64,000 nucleotides of DNA from Pseudactinotalea terrae (GCF_009733845.1 NZ_WNXZ01000006.1:1-64000); one strand, 5' to 3'. Shown: positions 8,670 to 17,340, numbered from the stretch's first letter. Translations and numbers: made by a program. The notes: generated by a model not told the origin, from the sequence alone.

Positions 8670-9616
8670 CAGCTCTGATCCGAGTAGTGCACCCAGCGGC
8701 GGGCGCTGAGGAAGTTGATCGCAGTGAAGCCGGCGATGATGGCGACGAGCACCCATGCCATCGCGGAGGCATAGCCCATCTCGAACTCGCTGAAGCCCTT
8801 GATGTAGAGGTAGAGCGTGTAGAAGAGCGTCGAGTCCACCGGTCCGCCGGTCCCGTTCGAGATGATGTAGGAGGGGGTGAACGCCTGGAACGCCACGATC
8901 GTCTGCATCACGAGGTTGAAGAACACCAGCGGTGTGAGCAACGGCAGCGTCACGGAGAAGAAGCGCCGCACGCTGCCGGCCCCGTCGACGCGCGCGGCTT
9001 CGAGCAGCTCAGCCGGGATCTGACGCAGGCCGGCCAGGAAGATGACCATCGGTGACCCGAACTGCCACACAGCGAGCACGATCAGCGTCGCCAAGCTGGT
9101 CTCGGGCGAGGCGATCCAGTTGGGTCCGTCGATGCCGATCACAGCGAGCAGCTGGTTGACCGCGCCGTTGCTGCCGAACAGCTGACGCCAGAGGACCGCG
9201 ATGGCCACGCTGCCACCCAGCAGCGAAGGGAGGTACAGCACTGCACGGTAGAACGACATGCCTCGCAGCGTCCGGTTCATCAGCACGGCGAGACCGAGAG
9301 CGACGACGAGGCGCAACGGCACGGATGCCAGCACATAGGTGAAGGTCACCCGCAACGACTGCAGGTAGCGCGGATCGTCGGTGAAGAGCGTGCGGTAGTT
9401 GTCCAGACCGACCCAGACCGGGTCGTTGAAGAGGTCGTACTGCGTGAAGGACAGGTAGGCGGAGGTTGCCATCGGGCCGATGACGAGCGCACCCAGCCCG
9501 ATGAACCACGGCAGCAAGAACAGATAGCCGGCTCGGGCGTCCTTGCGGCGCCGCGCTGTCCACCGCGGCCGGGGGGACGTGCGTGCCCCTCCGGCCGCGG
9601 TCGTTGTGCTTGTCAC
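8669..9616 (-). CDS. Carbohydrate ABC transporter permease, MalF type
   Basis: 315 residues with six membrane helices and the EAA loop LLEAARVDGAGSVRRFFSVTLPLL. First permease of the CUT1 importer. A GTG at 9616 is taken as start, eight bases after the binding-protein stop; an ATG at 9637 overlapping that stop is the alternative, and neither has a strong ribosome site. Operon order is binding protein, MalF, MalG, FAD oxidoreductase. Confidence 0.9.
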   Translation of the reverse strand: MTSTTTAAGGARTSPRPRWTARRRKDARAGYLFLLPWFIGLGALVIGPMATSAYLSFTQYDLFNDPVWVGLDNYRTLFTDDPRYLQSLRVTFTYVLASVPLRLVVALGLAVLMNRTLRGMSFYRAVLYLPSLLGGSVAIAVLWRQLFGSNGAVNQLLAVIGIDGPNWIASPETSLATLIVLAVWQFGSPMVIFLAGLRQIPAELLEAARVDGAGSVRRFFSVTLPLLTPLVFFNLVMQTIVAFQAFTPSYIISNGTGGPVDSTLFYTLYLYIKGFSEFEMGYASAMAWVLVAIIAGFTAINFLSARRWVHYSDQS

Positions 9617-9623
9617 GTGAAGC

Positions 9624-10916
9624 TCAGCCCTGCGCATCCGCGAAGAAGGCGTCAACGGCCTCGTCGATCGACATCTGGCCGAACGCGACCTGCTCGGCAA
9701 GCTGTGACATCAGGGTTCGCGAGTCGGCGAAGCCATCGGGCCACAGGCGGTTGAGCGGGCGGGAGTTCTCGGCGACGACGTCCATGTACTCGATCGCCGG
9801 GCGCTCCTCGTCGGTCACGGAGTCAGCGATCTGGGCGCGCGCAGCTGCGGTCGGCGGGATGCCGAGCGTGGCCCCGAGCGTGTCGATCGCTTCGGGGTCG
9901 TTGACGAAGTAGTCGATCAGGTCGGCGGCTCCCTGCGGGTTCTCCGACCACGCCGAGATCGACCAGAGGCTCGCGGCATTGATCCACAGGCTCGGGTTCT
10001 CGGCGTTGTGAGGGGGCAGCGAGACCTCGAGTTCGGCGTCCGTGAAGGACTGCAGGGCGACGAAGTCCTGTGTCCAGAAGAACCCACCCGCCACCGAGCC
10101 GGCCGCCAGCGGTGCGGCAGGTAGGTTCCCGCTCGCTTCGGCGGTGATGTCCGCAGGCGGCGCGACTCCCGCCTCTCGCATGTCCGCCCAGAGCTGGAAC
10201 CAGCTACGGAGATCCTCCGGCGTGGCGTTGATCGAGCCGTCCTCGGCGTAGAACTCGCGGCCCGAGTCACGGACGTAGAGGATGAACAGGATCAGGTCGC
10301 CGGCGTTGTCCTGAACGCCCCAGTACTCGCCGTCGCTCGCGCTGTGGACCTCCTCAGCGAAGCTCGCGAGGTCGTCCCAGGTCCATTCGCCCTCGGGTGC
10401 GGCGACGCCCAGCTCGTCGAGCATGTCGGCGTTGGTCACGAACCCGGTCGCGTTGGTGGCGGCCACCACCCCGTAGGTGGCGTCCCCGACCGAGCCGAAC
10501 TCACGAATGCCCTCGTCGAGACCACTGACATCGAGGTCGACCTCGGACAGGTCCAGCAGCGAGTCGCGACCCGCATACGTGGGTAGCTGACTAGCTGCCT
10601 GCATGAGGACGTCCGGGAGGTCCCGGCCGGCGACCTGGGTGGCCAGCTTGTCCCAGTAGCCGTCCCAGGGCTGCGGTTCCACGCTCACCTGCGGACCCCC
10701 GGCCGCCGTGAAGGCCTCGATCGTTGCTTCCAGGGCGCGGTGCTGATTGTCAACGCCCCACCACGCGGTCCGGATGGGACTGTCTGTCGCGGGCCCGCTC
10801 CCGCCGCCATCGCCGCCGGGGTCACCGCCCACTCCGCAGGCGGCGAGCGCGAGTGCGCCGGAGAGCAGTGCAACGGTCGCGGCAGCCCTGCGGGTCGCAC
10901 GTCGAGTGGACTTCAT
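9624..10916 (-). CDS. Extracellular sugar-binding lipoprotein
   Basis: 430 residues. The N-terminus is a lipoprotein signal: basic MKSTRRATRR, hydrophobic stretch, then lipobox LALAAC with the acylated Cys at about 27, followed by a Gly-rich linker. The rest is a family-1 solute-binding fold with many surface aromatics (AWWGVDNQH, PWDGYWDKLA, EWTWDDLASF, GFFWTQDF) typical of sugar binders. ATG start preceded by AGGAGG at 10921-10926. Captures the sugar outside the membrane for the two permeases behind it. The substrate cannot be read from sequence. Confidence 0.9.
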   Translation of the reverse strand: MKSTRRATRRAAATVALLSGALALAACGVGGDPGGDGGGSGPATDSPIRTAWWGVDNQHRALEATIEAFTAAGGPQVSVEPQPWDGYWDKLATQVAGRDLPDVLMQAASQLPTYAGRDSLLDLSEVDLDVSGLDEGIREFGSVGDATYGVVAATNATGFVTNADMLDELGVAAPEGEWTWDDLASFAEEVHSASDGEYWGVQDNAGDLILFILYVRDSGREFYAEDGSINATPEDLRSWFQLWADMREAGVAPPADITAEASGNLPAAPLAAGSVAGGFFWTQDFVALQSFTDAELEVSLPPHNAENPSLWINAASLWSISAWSENPQGAADLIDYFVNDPEAIDTLGATLGIPPTAAARAQIADSVTDEERPAIEYMDVVAENSRPLNRLWPDGFADSRTLMSQLAEQVAFGQMSIDEAVDAFFADAQG

Positions 10917-10950
10917 CGTTCCTCCTGGTGGCCGAGCCTCGGTGAGCGGC

Positions 10951-10970
10951 GCTTACAACGTTAGACCCAT
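10951..10970. promoter_or_regulatory. Possible LacI-type operator, TTACAACGTTAGA
   Basis: The 113-bp divergent region between the sugar importer and its regulator contains AACGTT at 10957-10962, the CG-centred core typical of LacI-family operators, with partly symmetric flanks. It lies in the importer's promoter region. Only an inference from position and core. Confidence 0.35.
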
Positions 10971-11037
10971 CTGACAGGGCGATCCCCAGGCCTGTCAACT
11001 GCCAATACGCACCCGTCGGCGTACAGCTCATGCCTGA

Positions 11038-11043
11038 TAACGT
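11038..11043 (+). promoter_or_regulatory. TAACGT -10 box of the LacI-XRE gene
   Basis: TAACGT lies seven bases before the ATG at 11051, matching the TANNNT-to-start spacing of other likely leaderless genes here. It favours 11051 over the upstream ATG at 11030. Confidence 0.4.
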
Positions 11044-11050
11044 GTCGGCT

Positions 11051-12364
11051 ATGCCAGAACAGGTATCCGGGAGCGAAGGCGCCTCGGACGACCCGGTCGG
11101 CGGCCGCCGCGTCGTCGGCATCAAGGACGTCGCCGCGCGCGCAGGGGTCTCGTGGAAGACCGTCACGAACGTCATCCATGGCCGCCCGAACGTCGCCGCC
11201 ATCACGCGGCGCAACGTGGAGCGCGCCATCATCGACCTCGGATATCGTCCAAGCCTTGCGGGTCGGCAGCTGCGCCGTGGTCGCACAGGGCTGCTGGCGG
11301 TATCGGTTCCGGATCTTGCTACGCCGTACTTCACCGAGCTGGCCCGGGCGATCGTTCGGCGCGCTCGAGCGGACGATTACACGGTTCTCATCGATGAGAC
11401 CGGCCACTCGGTGACGCGGGAGTCAGTAGCTGCCCGCGGTTACACCGTCAGGTTCACCGACGGAGTGCTCCTCAGCCCTTCCCGGCTCTCGGGTACCGAG
11501 GTGGCGGCGCTTCAGACGGATACGCCGATCGTCCTGCTCGGCGAGCAGGCGGAGCCAGGTGGTCTCGACTACGTCGGCATCGACAACGTGGCCTCGGCAC
11601 GCGATGCTGCGCGGCACATGCTGACGCTCGGCCGCCGTCGGTTCGTCTTCCTCGGTGCCGAGATCGGCCCGCACCGCAAGGCGTCCGCGTTGCGGATCGC
11701 CGGGCTGCAGGCGGCGCTGGCGGAAGCGGGGACCGACGCATCGCTCGACTACATCGAGACGAGCGAGTACACCCGCTCAGAAGGCTTCGCCCGGGCCCGC
11801 GAGGCGTTCGCGGAAGGCGGGAGGTGGGACGCGCTGATCTGCGCGAGCGACATGGTGGCGATCGGTGCCCTGCACGCCCTGGCATCGCTCGGCATCCGAG
11901 TGCCCGAGGAGGTGGCGGTGCTGGGATGGGACAACGCCCCTGAGGCGGAGTACTCCTGGCCGCCCCTGACCACCATCGCGCCGAGCATGGAGGAGTTCGG
12001 CGCACGTGCGTTCCAGCTCCTGGCCGCCCGCATCGCGGACCCGGCGGCACCGCCGAGACGAGGGCTGGTCTCCCATCACCTGCTCGTGCGTGCGAGCACG
12101 CTGGGCTCCACCGCGCGCTTCAATCCGGCCGTGCCATATCAGATCTGGCATGAGAGGCCGGAGCCCGGCGAGCTCATCAAGGAGGCCAGGCAGCGCGCAG
12201 GCATCACCCAACGTGCGCTCGCCGAAGCCGTTGGTACCTCCCAGGGCATGATCGCGCGCTACGAAGCCGGTGCCGTCAGTCCCACGGTCCGCTCGCTTGA
12301 ACGCATCCTCACGGCCATGGGATCGACACTGCGTCTGGACGCCCTGCCTGCGCACCTGCGCTGA
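11051..12364 (+). CDS. LacI-family regulator with extra C-terminal XRE helix-turn-helix
   Basis: 437 residues. The N-terminal LacI headpiece is clear (GIKDVAARAGVSWKTVTNVI, about 23-42), with the hinge region RPSLAGRQLRRGRTGLLAV, then a full periplasmic-binding-like sugar domain to about 345. Unusually, residues ~374-430 form a second DNA-binding domain of Cro/C1 (XRE) type: LIKEARQRAGITQRALAEAV, GTSQGMIARYEAGAVSPTVR, then SLERILTAMG. LacI proteins normally end after the effector domain (~340 residues). It is divergent from the sugar importer and presumably represses it until the sugar binds. The second HTH could let one dimer contact two sites, or recruit another promoter. The sequence is continuous, with no sign of frameshift or assembly joint. 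Confidence 0.88.
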   Translation: MPEQVSGSEGASDDPVGGRRVVGIKDVAARAGVSWKTVTNVIHGRPNVAAITRRNVERAIIDLGYRPSLAGRQLRRGRTGLLAVSVPDLATPYFTELARAIVRRARADDYTVLIDETGHSVTRESVAARGYTVRFTDGVLLSPSRLSGTEVAALQTDTPIVLLGEQAEPGGLDYVGIDNVASARDAARHMLTLGRRRFVFLGAEIGPHRKASALRIAGLQAALAEAGTDASLDYIETSEYTRSEGFARAREAFAEGGRWDALICASDMVAIGALHALASLGIRVPEEVAVLGWDNAPEAEYSWPPLTTIAPSMEEFGARAFQLLAARIADPAAPPRRGLVSHHLLVRASTLGSTARFNPAVPYQIWHERPEPGELIKEARQRAGITQRALAEAVGTSQGMIARYEAGAVSPTVRSLERILTAMGSTLRLDALPAHLR

Positions 12365-12388
12365 CACGCAGCAGTCGCCGTTGCCACG

Positions 12389-13813
12389 TCAGGCAGCCGC
12401 ATCCACCGAAGCTGCGGCCGCGCGGCCACCGATGCCCGCGCCGGCACCCCTCGCAGCGAGCACGCCTGCCACGCAGATCCCAGCGAAGACGAGCATCAAC
12501 AGCTGTGCGGAGCGGACCAGGTCGGGTGCGGCGAGGTTGACCAGCACCCCCGCCAGCGCCGCACTGAACGCGCTCGCGATGAGGAACACCGTATTGACAC
12601 CGGCAGCAGCCTTGGCGCCCTCCTCGCCGTCGCCGGCGCTTCCGAGCGCCGCCACGGTCAGGTGCGGGAAGCCGAGGCCGATACCGGCACCCGCGGCGAA
12701 CAAGGTGACGAACCACAGGGCGACCACCAGCGTCGAAGGCCCCGTGTGCTGGAGCAGTCCGTACCCCGCGAGCCCGGCCCCCAGCAGCAACGGTCCGGCG
12801 ACGATGAGCCGGCGCCGAGCGGCGTCGCTGTTGGCGTTCGCCGTGACGATCTGGGTCAGCGACCACCCCAGCGACAGCGCCGCACCCATGAGCCCGGCGG
12901 CGAACGGGATGAGCCCGCCGATCTCCTGACCGAAGAGCGGGATGAACGCCTCCGTCCCGATCCCGAAGGCCATCACGGCCACCGTCAGGTAGACCCAGCG
13001 CAACGACGAGGTGAACGTGACCGTGGGCAAGATGCTGTTGCCGCCGCGCCGCTGGTAGCGGATGAACCAGGCGCCGAGCGCCAGTCCGGCGACCAGCGCC
13101 AGCGCCGTCGCGATGCCGGTCGGCACGATGCTGGCGATCCCGACTGCCGCGACGCCGCCCGTCAGCAGCACCAGCGAGGTCAACGGCACCGGCTCGCGCG
13201 ACACGCCCCGCTCGGTGGCCGGCAGCGAGCGCACCGCGACCGCCCCGATCAGCGCGCAGAGCACGGCCAGGCCCACGAACGTCACCCGCCAGGCATGAAG
13301 CTGCGCAGCGACACCGCCGATGACCGGACCGACGATGTTGCCGACCCCCCACATCGCAGACACCAGTGCCGCAGCGCGAGCCCAGAGCCGCTCCGGCAGT
13401 GCCCGCTGGATGAGGGCGTAGCCCAGTCCCGCCAACAGGCCGCCGCCCAGTCCCTGAACCGTTCGTCCCACGAGCAGAGCCGACATCCACGGGCTCGCGG
13501 CGCACAGCACCGACCCCAGCGCGAACAGCCCGAGGGCCAGCAGGTAAGCCCGCACGGCCCCCTGCCGGATCAGGATCCTGCTGACCAGCATCGAGCTGAC
13601 CACGGAGGCCAGCAGGAAGGTCATCATCGTCCAGGCGTAGAAGTCCGCTCCGCCGATCTCGGCGACGATGGTCGGCAGCAGGCTCGTGGTGAGGTAGACG
13701 TTGCTGGCCTCGACCAGCACCCCGCCCGCGAGGACCGCCCCGATCGGTCCGTACCGCGTACCGAGGAGCTCCCGCCACGTTCCGGTGACCGCTTCCCGCT
13801 CGACCTGGGCCAT
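12389..13813 (-). CDS. MFS multidrug efflux pump under SoxR control
   Basis: 474 residues, fourteen likely membrane helices as in the DHA2 drug:H+ antiporter subgroup. LLVGRTVQGLGGGLLAGLGY carries the family's motif C-like glycine pattern and WGVGNIVGPVIGG follows. The ATG at 13813 is chosen because upstream in-frame sequence crosses the SoxR box; a GAGGA-like site precedes it. Divergent from soxR across a perfect SoxR operator, so expression should rise with redox-cycling compounds. Probably exports redox-active toxins or antibiotics; substrate is inference. Confidence 0.88.
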   Translation of the reverse strand: MAQVEREAVTGTWRELLGTRYGPIGAVLAGGVLVEASNVYLTTSLLPTIVAEIGGADFYAWTMMTFLLASVVSSMLVSRILIRQGAVRAYLLALGLFALGSVLCAASPWMSALLVGRTVQGLGGGLLAGLGYALIQRALPERLWARAAALVSAMWGVGNIVGPVIGGVAAQLHAWRVTFVGLAVLCALIGAVAVRSLPATERGVSREPVPLTSLVLLTGGVAAVGIASIVPTGIATALALVAGLALGAWFIRYQRRGGNSILPTVTFTSSLRWVYLTVAVMAFGIGTEAFIPLFGQEIGGLIPFAAGLMGAALSLGWSLTQIVTANANSDAARRRLIVAGPLLLGAGLAGYGLLQHTGPSTLVVALWFVTLFAAGAGIGLGFPHLTVAALGSAGDGEEGAKAAAGVNTVFLIASAFSAALAGVLVNLAAPDLVRSAQLLMLVFAGICVAGVLAARGAGAGIGGRAAAASVDAAA

Positions 13814-13895
13814 TGTGCATCGTCCTCTACGGCGTCGTGTACCGGGCGCCTCGGGCGTCCGAGCGCCACTGGTGGGCGCTGCGTAGGACGCTAAA

Positions 13896-13915
13896 ACCTC
13901 AAGTATTCTTGAGGT
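13896..13915. promoter_or_regulatory. SoxR box
   Basis: ACCTCAAG, TATT, CTTGAGGT is a perfect interrupted palindrome and closely matches the classical SoxR operator (CCTCAAG...CTTGAGG). It sits between soxR and the MFS pump, 17 bases before the soxR start and 83 bases before the pump start. Confidence 0.92.
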
Positions 13916-13931
13916 CAACTGGAGGTGAGCC

Positions 13932-14372
13932 ATGTCACTCGAACCCGATGATCTCCTCGCCGTCGGCGAGGTCTCACGGCGTTCGGGCGTCCCGGTGTCG
14001 GCACTGCACTTCTACGAGGAGCTCGGCCTGATCGTCGCGACACGCACGGCCGGGAACCAGCGCCGTTACCGACGCCACATGCTGCGCCGGATCTCCCTGA
14101 TCGTGGTGGCGAAGCGCCTCGGCATCCCGCTCAGCGACGTGCAGGAGGTGTTCAGGAGCCTGCCGATCGATCACCCGCCGTCGCAGCGCGACTGGCGTCG
14201 CGTCGCACAGCTCTGGCGGGCCGAGATCGAGCTCCGCCGCACACAGCTCGAGCACCTGCAGCGCGAGCTGACCGGGTGCATCGGGTGCGGCTGCCTGTCG
14301 ATGAAGGCCTGCCGCCTCCTCAACCCCGACGATGCACTGGCCGACGAGGGGCCGGGGCCTCGCCGGATCTGA
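13932..14372 (+). CDS. soxR: Redox-sensing MerR-family regulator SoxR
   Basis: 146 residues. MerR-type winged helix at the N-terminus (LAVGEVSRRSGVPVSALHFY, then GLIVATRTAGNQRRY), a dimerisation helix, and the [2Fe-2S] cluster motif C-x2-C-x-C-x5-C as CIGCGCLSMKAC at about 116-127. Senses redox-active compounds and activates target promoters by distorting the operator. ATG with GGAGGTG upstream. The divergent MFS pump and the SoxR box between them make the regulon member obvious; in actinobacteria SoxR mainly answers endogenous or foreign redox-active metabolites. Confidence 0.95.
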   Translation: MSLEPDDLLAVGEVSRRSGVPVSALHFYEELGLIVATRTAGNQRRYRRHMLRRISLIVVAKRLGIPLSDVQEVFRSLPIDHPPSQRDWRRVAQLWRAEIELRRTQLEHLQRELTGCIGCGCLSMKACRLLNPDDALADEGPGPRRI

Positions 14373-14381
14373 GCCCCTGCG

Positions 14382-15164
14382 TCACTGCCAGCGGAACAGC
14401 CGCGCTGCGAGCAGCCCGCTGACCACGATCGCGGCTGCCAGCGCGAGCAGGTGCCGCAGCTCGGGCGCCTCACCCAGCCAGGTGGTGCCGAGCGCGATGA
14501 CCGCCGCGCCGAAGGGGAGCAGCTCGCCCACGCGGGCGACGCCGTCGGGGAGGCTCGTGGCCGGCCCGAACATGCCGCCCACGGCGCCGAGCACGAAGAA
14601 GGTGCCGAGACCGATCGCGACAGCGGCGTTGGGCGAGGGGGCGATCGACGCCACCAGCAGCCCGACGGCGTACATCGCCGCCGCCGCGAGCGCGAACACG
14701 CCGATCGCCGCACCCCAGCGGTCCGGCAGGTTCGCGCCGAAACCGAGCACCGCGACGCCGACCGCTAGGGCCACGCCCAGCGCCGTCTGCAGCACGCTGA
14801 CCACGAGCTGCGCCACCAGGATCATCACCGGTGAGGCGGGCGTGACACCGAGTCGGCGCAGCACCCCGCTCTTGCGGTAGTAGGACAGGAAGCTCGGCAT
14901 GTTGACGACACCGATCGTCGCCACCCCGATGACGAGGATGAGCGGCAGCACGTAGATGTCGAAGGCCGACATGCCGCCTGCACCCGGCAGCGGCTCGGTA
15001 CTGCTGCCGAGGCCGTTCATGACGAGGAACAGCATCGGCAGCCCGATCGGCACGACCAGTCCGGCCGTGTCGCGCGCCACCATCCTCGCCTCGGCGGCCA
15101 CCATCGCTGCCCACGCACGCGGCCCAGGGCGGAAGGCCGGGGTGTCCGTCACTGCTGCACTCAT
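14382..15164 (-). CDS. ABC-2 type exporter permease
   Basis: 260 residues with six hydrophobic segments. SYYRKSGVLRRLGVTPASP is the conserved cytoplasmic loop of ABC-2 (DrrB-like) permeases. Its ATG overlaps the ATPase stop by one base (TGATG) and has AAGGAG upstream, so the pair is coupled. With the ATPase it probably forms an antibiotic- or lipid-type exporter, and it is divergent from a two-component system that likely controls it. Confidence 0.88.
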   Translation of the reverse strand: MSAAVTDTPAFRPGPRAWAAMVAAEARMVARDTAGLVVPIGLPMLFLVMNGLGSSTEPLPGAGGMSAFDIYVLPLILVIGVATIGVVNMPSFLSYYRKSGVLRRLGVTPASPVMILVAQLVVSVLQTALGVALAVGVAVLGFGANLPDRWGAAIGVFALAAAAMYAVGLLVASIAPSPNAAVAIGLGTFFVLGAVGGMFGPATSLPDGVARVGELLPFGAAVIALGTTWLGEAPELRHLLALAAAIVVSGLLAARLFRWQ

Positions 15165-16084
15165 CAGGCCGCTCCTTCGTGCTCGAGGCTGCGCCCGGTC
15201 AGGGCGAGGAAGGCGTCGTCGAGCGTGGGTTGCTCCAGCCGCGTCTCCATGGCGACCACCCCGGCCCCCACGAGCGCGGTGCTCACCGCGGCGAGCAGGT
15301 CGCCGCTCCCGTGCACCGTCACCCGGTCGCCGCGGACCTGCACGTCGGTGACCTCCGCCAGCGCCAGGATCGTGCCGCGGTCGAAGGCCCCCGCGACCCG
15401 GAACCGGACCCGCTGGCCCAGTCCTGCCGCGGCGATGAGCCCGGCGGGGCTGTCCTGCGCCACCACTCGGCCGCCGTCGAGAAGGGCGACCCGGTCGCAC
15501 AGCCGCTCGACCTCCTCCATGAGGTGACTGACCAGGAGCACGGTGACGCCGTCGTCGCGCATCCCTTCAACGATCGCCCAGATGTGGCGGCGCGCCTCGG
15601 GATCGAGCCCGGTGGTGAGCTCGTCGAGGATCACCACCCGCGGCTGTCCCACCAGAGCCAGCGCGATCGAGAGCCGTTGCTGCTGCCCGCCCGAGAGTCG
15701 CTCGAAGCGGACGTCGCGCTGCTCGGTCAGCCCGACGGCCTCGATCAGCTCGCCCGCGTCAGCCGACTGAGCGTAGAACGTGCCGTAGAGCCGGACCAGC
15801 TCGCTCACTGTGAGCGCCGCGTGCAGCTCGCTCTCCTGCAGCTGCACGCCCAGCAGCTGCCGCACCCGCCGGCGGTCCCGCCACGGATCGAGCCCGAGGA
15901 CCTGCACCGTGCCGGAGTCGGGCCGGCGGAGCCCGGCGATCATCTCGACCGTGGTGGTCTTGCCGGCGCCGTTGCGCCCGAGGATGCCGAGCACCTCTCC
16001 CTCCCCGACGGCGAGGTCGACGCCGGCGACGGCGTCGCGGTCGCCGTAGCGCTTGCGTAGGGCGTCGGCACGGACAGCGAGCAT
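15164..16084 (-). CDS. ABC exporter ATPase
   Basis: 306 residues. Walker A GRNGAGKTTT (about 36-45), signature LSGGQQQRLSIA, Walker B VVILDELTTGLD and switch His in LLVSHLMEEVERL are all present. The C-terminal ~80 residues (LEQPTLDDAFLALTGRSL) are the DrrA-type extension. ATG with GGAGGT upstream. First gene of the exporter operon; the 140-bp region ahead of it is shared with the divergent histidine kinase and holds a long inverted repeat. Confidence 0.92.
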   Translation of the reverse strand: MLAVRADALRKRYGDRDAVAGVDLAVGEGEVLGILGRNGAGKTTTVEMIAGLRRPDSGTVQVLGLDPWRDRRRVRQLLGVQLQESELHAALTVSELVRLYGTFYAQSADAGELIEAVGLTEQRDVRFERLSGGQQQRLSIALALVGQPRVVILDELTTGLDPEARRHIWAIVEGMRDDGVTVLLVSHLMEEVERLCDRVALLDGGRVVAQDSPAGLIAAAGLGQRVRFRVAGAFDRGTILALAEVTDVQVRGDRVTVHGSGDLLAAVSTALVGAGVVAMETRLEQPTLDDAFLALTGRSLEHEGAA

Positions 16085-16143
16085 GAGACCTCCAGATCGT
16101 GGCTGCTGCGATCGCTCTCGACGCTAGGCGGCGGCCCCGGGCG

Positions 16144-16198
16144 GGCGCGCGTGCCGGTGGTCACGAGCTCGCGGCATGACTTCCGGCACGGGCGCGCC
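16144..16198. promoter_or_regulatory. Long inverted repeat between exporter and sensor kinase
   Basis: GGCGCGCGTGCCGG (16144-16157) pairs with CCGGCACGGGCGCGCC (16183-16198) apart from a two-base bulge, around a 25-base centre containing the half-symmetric TCA...TGA. It lies in the middle of the divergent promoter region, so it is a candidate binding site for the neighbouring response regulator; a structured leader is the alternative. Confidence 0.45.
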
Positions 16199-16212
16199 GA
16201 GCACCCCGCGTC

Positions 16213-16218
16213 TAGGCT
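16213..16218 (+). promoter_or_regulatory. TAGGCT leaderless -10 box of histidine kinase
   Basis: TAGGCT is followed by exactly six bases and then the GTG start, leaving no room for a ribosome site; the transcript is probably leaderless. Confidence 0.5.
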
Positions 16219-16224
16219 CGCGGG

Positions 16225-17340
16225 GTGGACAGGCGCGACCCGAACCTGTGGGCAGGGGTGTTCGGACTGCTGGTCTGCCTCACCGTGGGCCTCGTGTTCC
16301 TGCTGATGCAGGGCGGGCAGCTCACGAGCGTCCCCACCCCGCTGTGGTGGGCCGGCTACGGCGCCTTCATGGTCGGGCTGGTCGCGGCGCAGTGGTTCGA
16401 GGCCGTCGGGCGGCCCCGTGGTGCGCAGCTGGCTTTCGCGCTCCAGGTGGTGCTGGGCATCGGGATCGTGACGACGGCGCCCGGCGCCGGCTGGTTGCCC
16501 ATCCTGCTCGTGTACACCGCGGCGCTGAGCGCTCACGTGGTGACGTGGCGGGCGACCGCGGTCGTCATCACCGCGAACTCGGTCGCGGTCGCCGTGGCGT
16601 CGTGGCTCGTCAACGGTGACCTGCTGCCGGCCGTGCTCAGCGCCGCGGTGTACACGCTGCTGCAGCTGGGGACCTACTTCGCCGTCCGCGCGCAGGACCG
16701 AGAGATCCGGATGCGGAACGAGCTCGCGGCGGCCCACGCCGAGCTGCGCGCCACGTCCACGCTGCTCGCCGAGTCCTCGCGCGCCGATGAGCGGTTGCGG
16801 ATCTCGCGCGACCTGCACGACGCCGTCGGTCACCAGCTCACCGTGCTCGCGCTCGAGCTCGAGATCGCCTCCCATCGTGCCGAGCCGCCGGCCGTCGAGC
16901 ACGTGGCGCGCGCCCGCGCGATCGCGGGAGACCTGCTGGCCGATGTCCGACAGACCGTCGGGGAGCTGCGCCGCCGGGCACCAGACCTGCGGGAGATGCT
17001 CGCGCGGATCGTCGTCGACATCCCCGCACCACGGATCCACGTGCGGGTCGCCGACGACGTGGATCTCGACGAGACCCGCACGGTCACCCTGGTCCGGTGC
17101 GTGCAGGAGGTCGTCACCAACGCGATCCGTCACGCCGACGCCGGCAACCTCTGGATCGAGGTGACGCAGCAGGGCGGCACGGTGCTGCTGACGGCGCACG
17201 ACGACGGTCGCGGCGCCAAGCAGCTCGTGATCGGCAACGGTCTGCGGGGCATCTCCGAGCGGCTCGCCGACCTCGGTGGCGACGCCACCTTCGCCACCAC
17301 GGGCGGGTTCCGGGTCGAGGCCCGGGTGCCGGCCTCGTGA
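16225..17340 (+). CDS. NarL-type sensor histidine kinase (HisKA_3)
   Basis: 371 residues: four to five membrane helices in the first ~155 residues, a short coiled coil, then the HisKA_3 box SRDLHDAVGHQLTVLALELE with the phospho-accepting His, and a HATPase domain (VQEVVTNAIRHADAGNLWIE; HDDGRG; GNGLRGISERL). With no large sensor domain, the stimulus is probably read in the membrane. GTG start with a leaderless-type promoter. Its stop overlaps the response-regulator start by four bases. Divergent from an ABC exporter, a common arrangement for antibiotic detoxification. Confidence 0.9.
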   Translation: MDRRDPNLWAGVFGLLVCLTVGLVFLLMQGGQLTSVPTPLWWAGYGAFMVGLVAAQWFEAVGRPRGAQLAFALQVVLGIGIVTTAPGAGWLPILLVYTAALSAHVVTWRATAVVITANSVAVAVASWLVNGDLLPAVLSAAVYTLLQLGTYFAVRAQDREIRMRNELAAAHAELRATSTLLAESSRADERLRISRDLHDAVGHQLTVLALELEIASHRAEPPAVEHVARARAIAGDLLADVRQTVGELRRRAPDLREMLARIVVDIPAPRIHVRVADDVDLDETRTVTLVRCVQEVVTNAIRHADAGNLWIEVTQQGGTVLLTAHDDGRGAKQLVIGNGLRGISERLADLGGDATFATTGGFRVEARVPAS

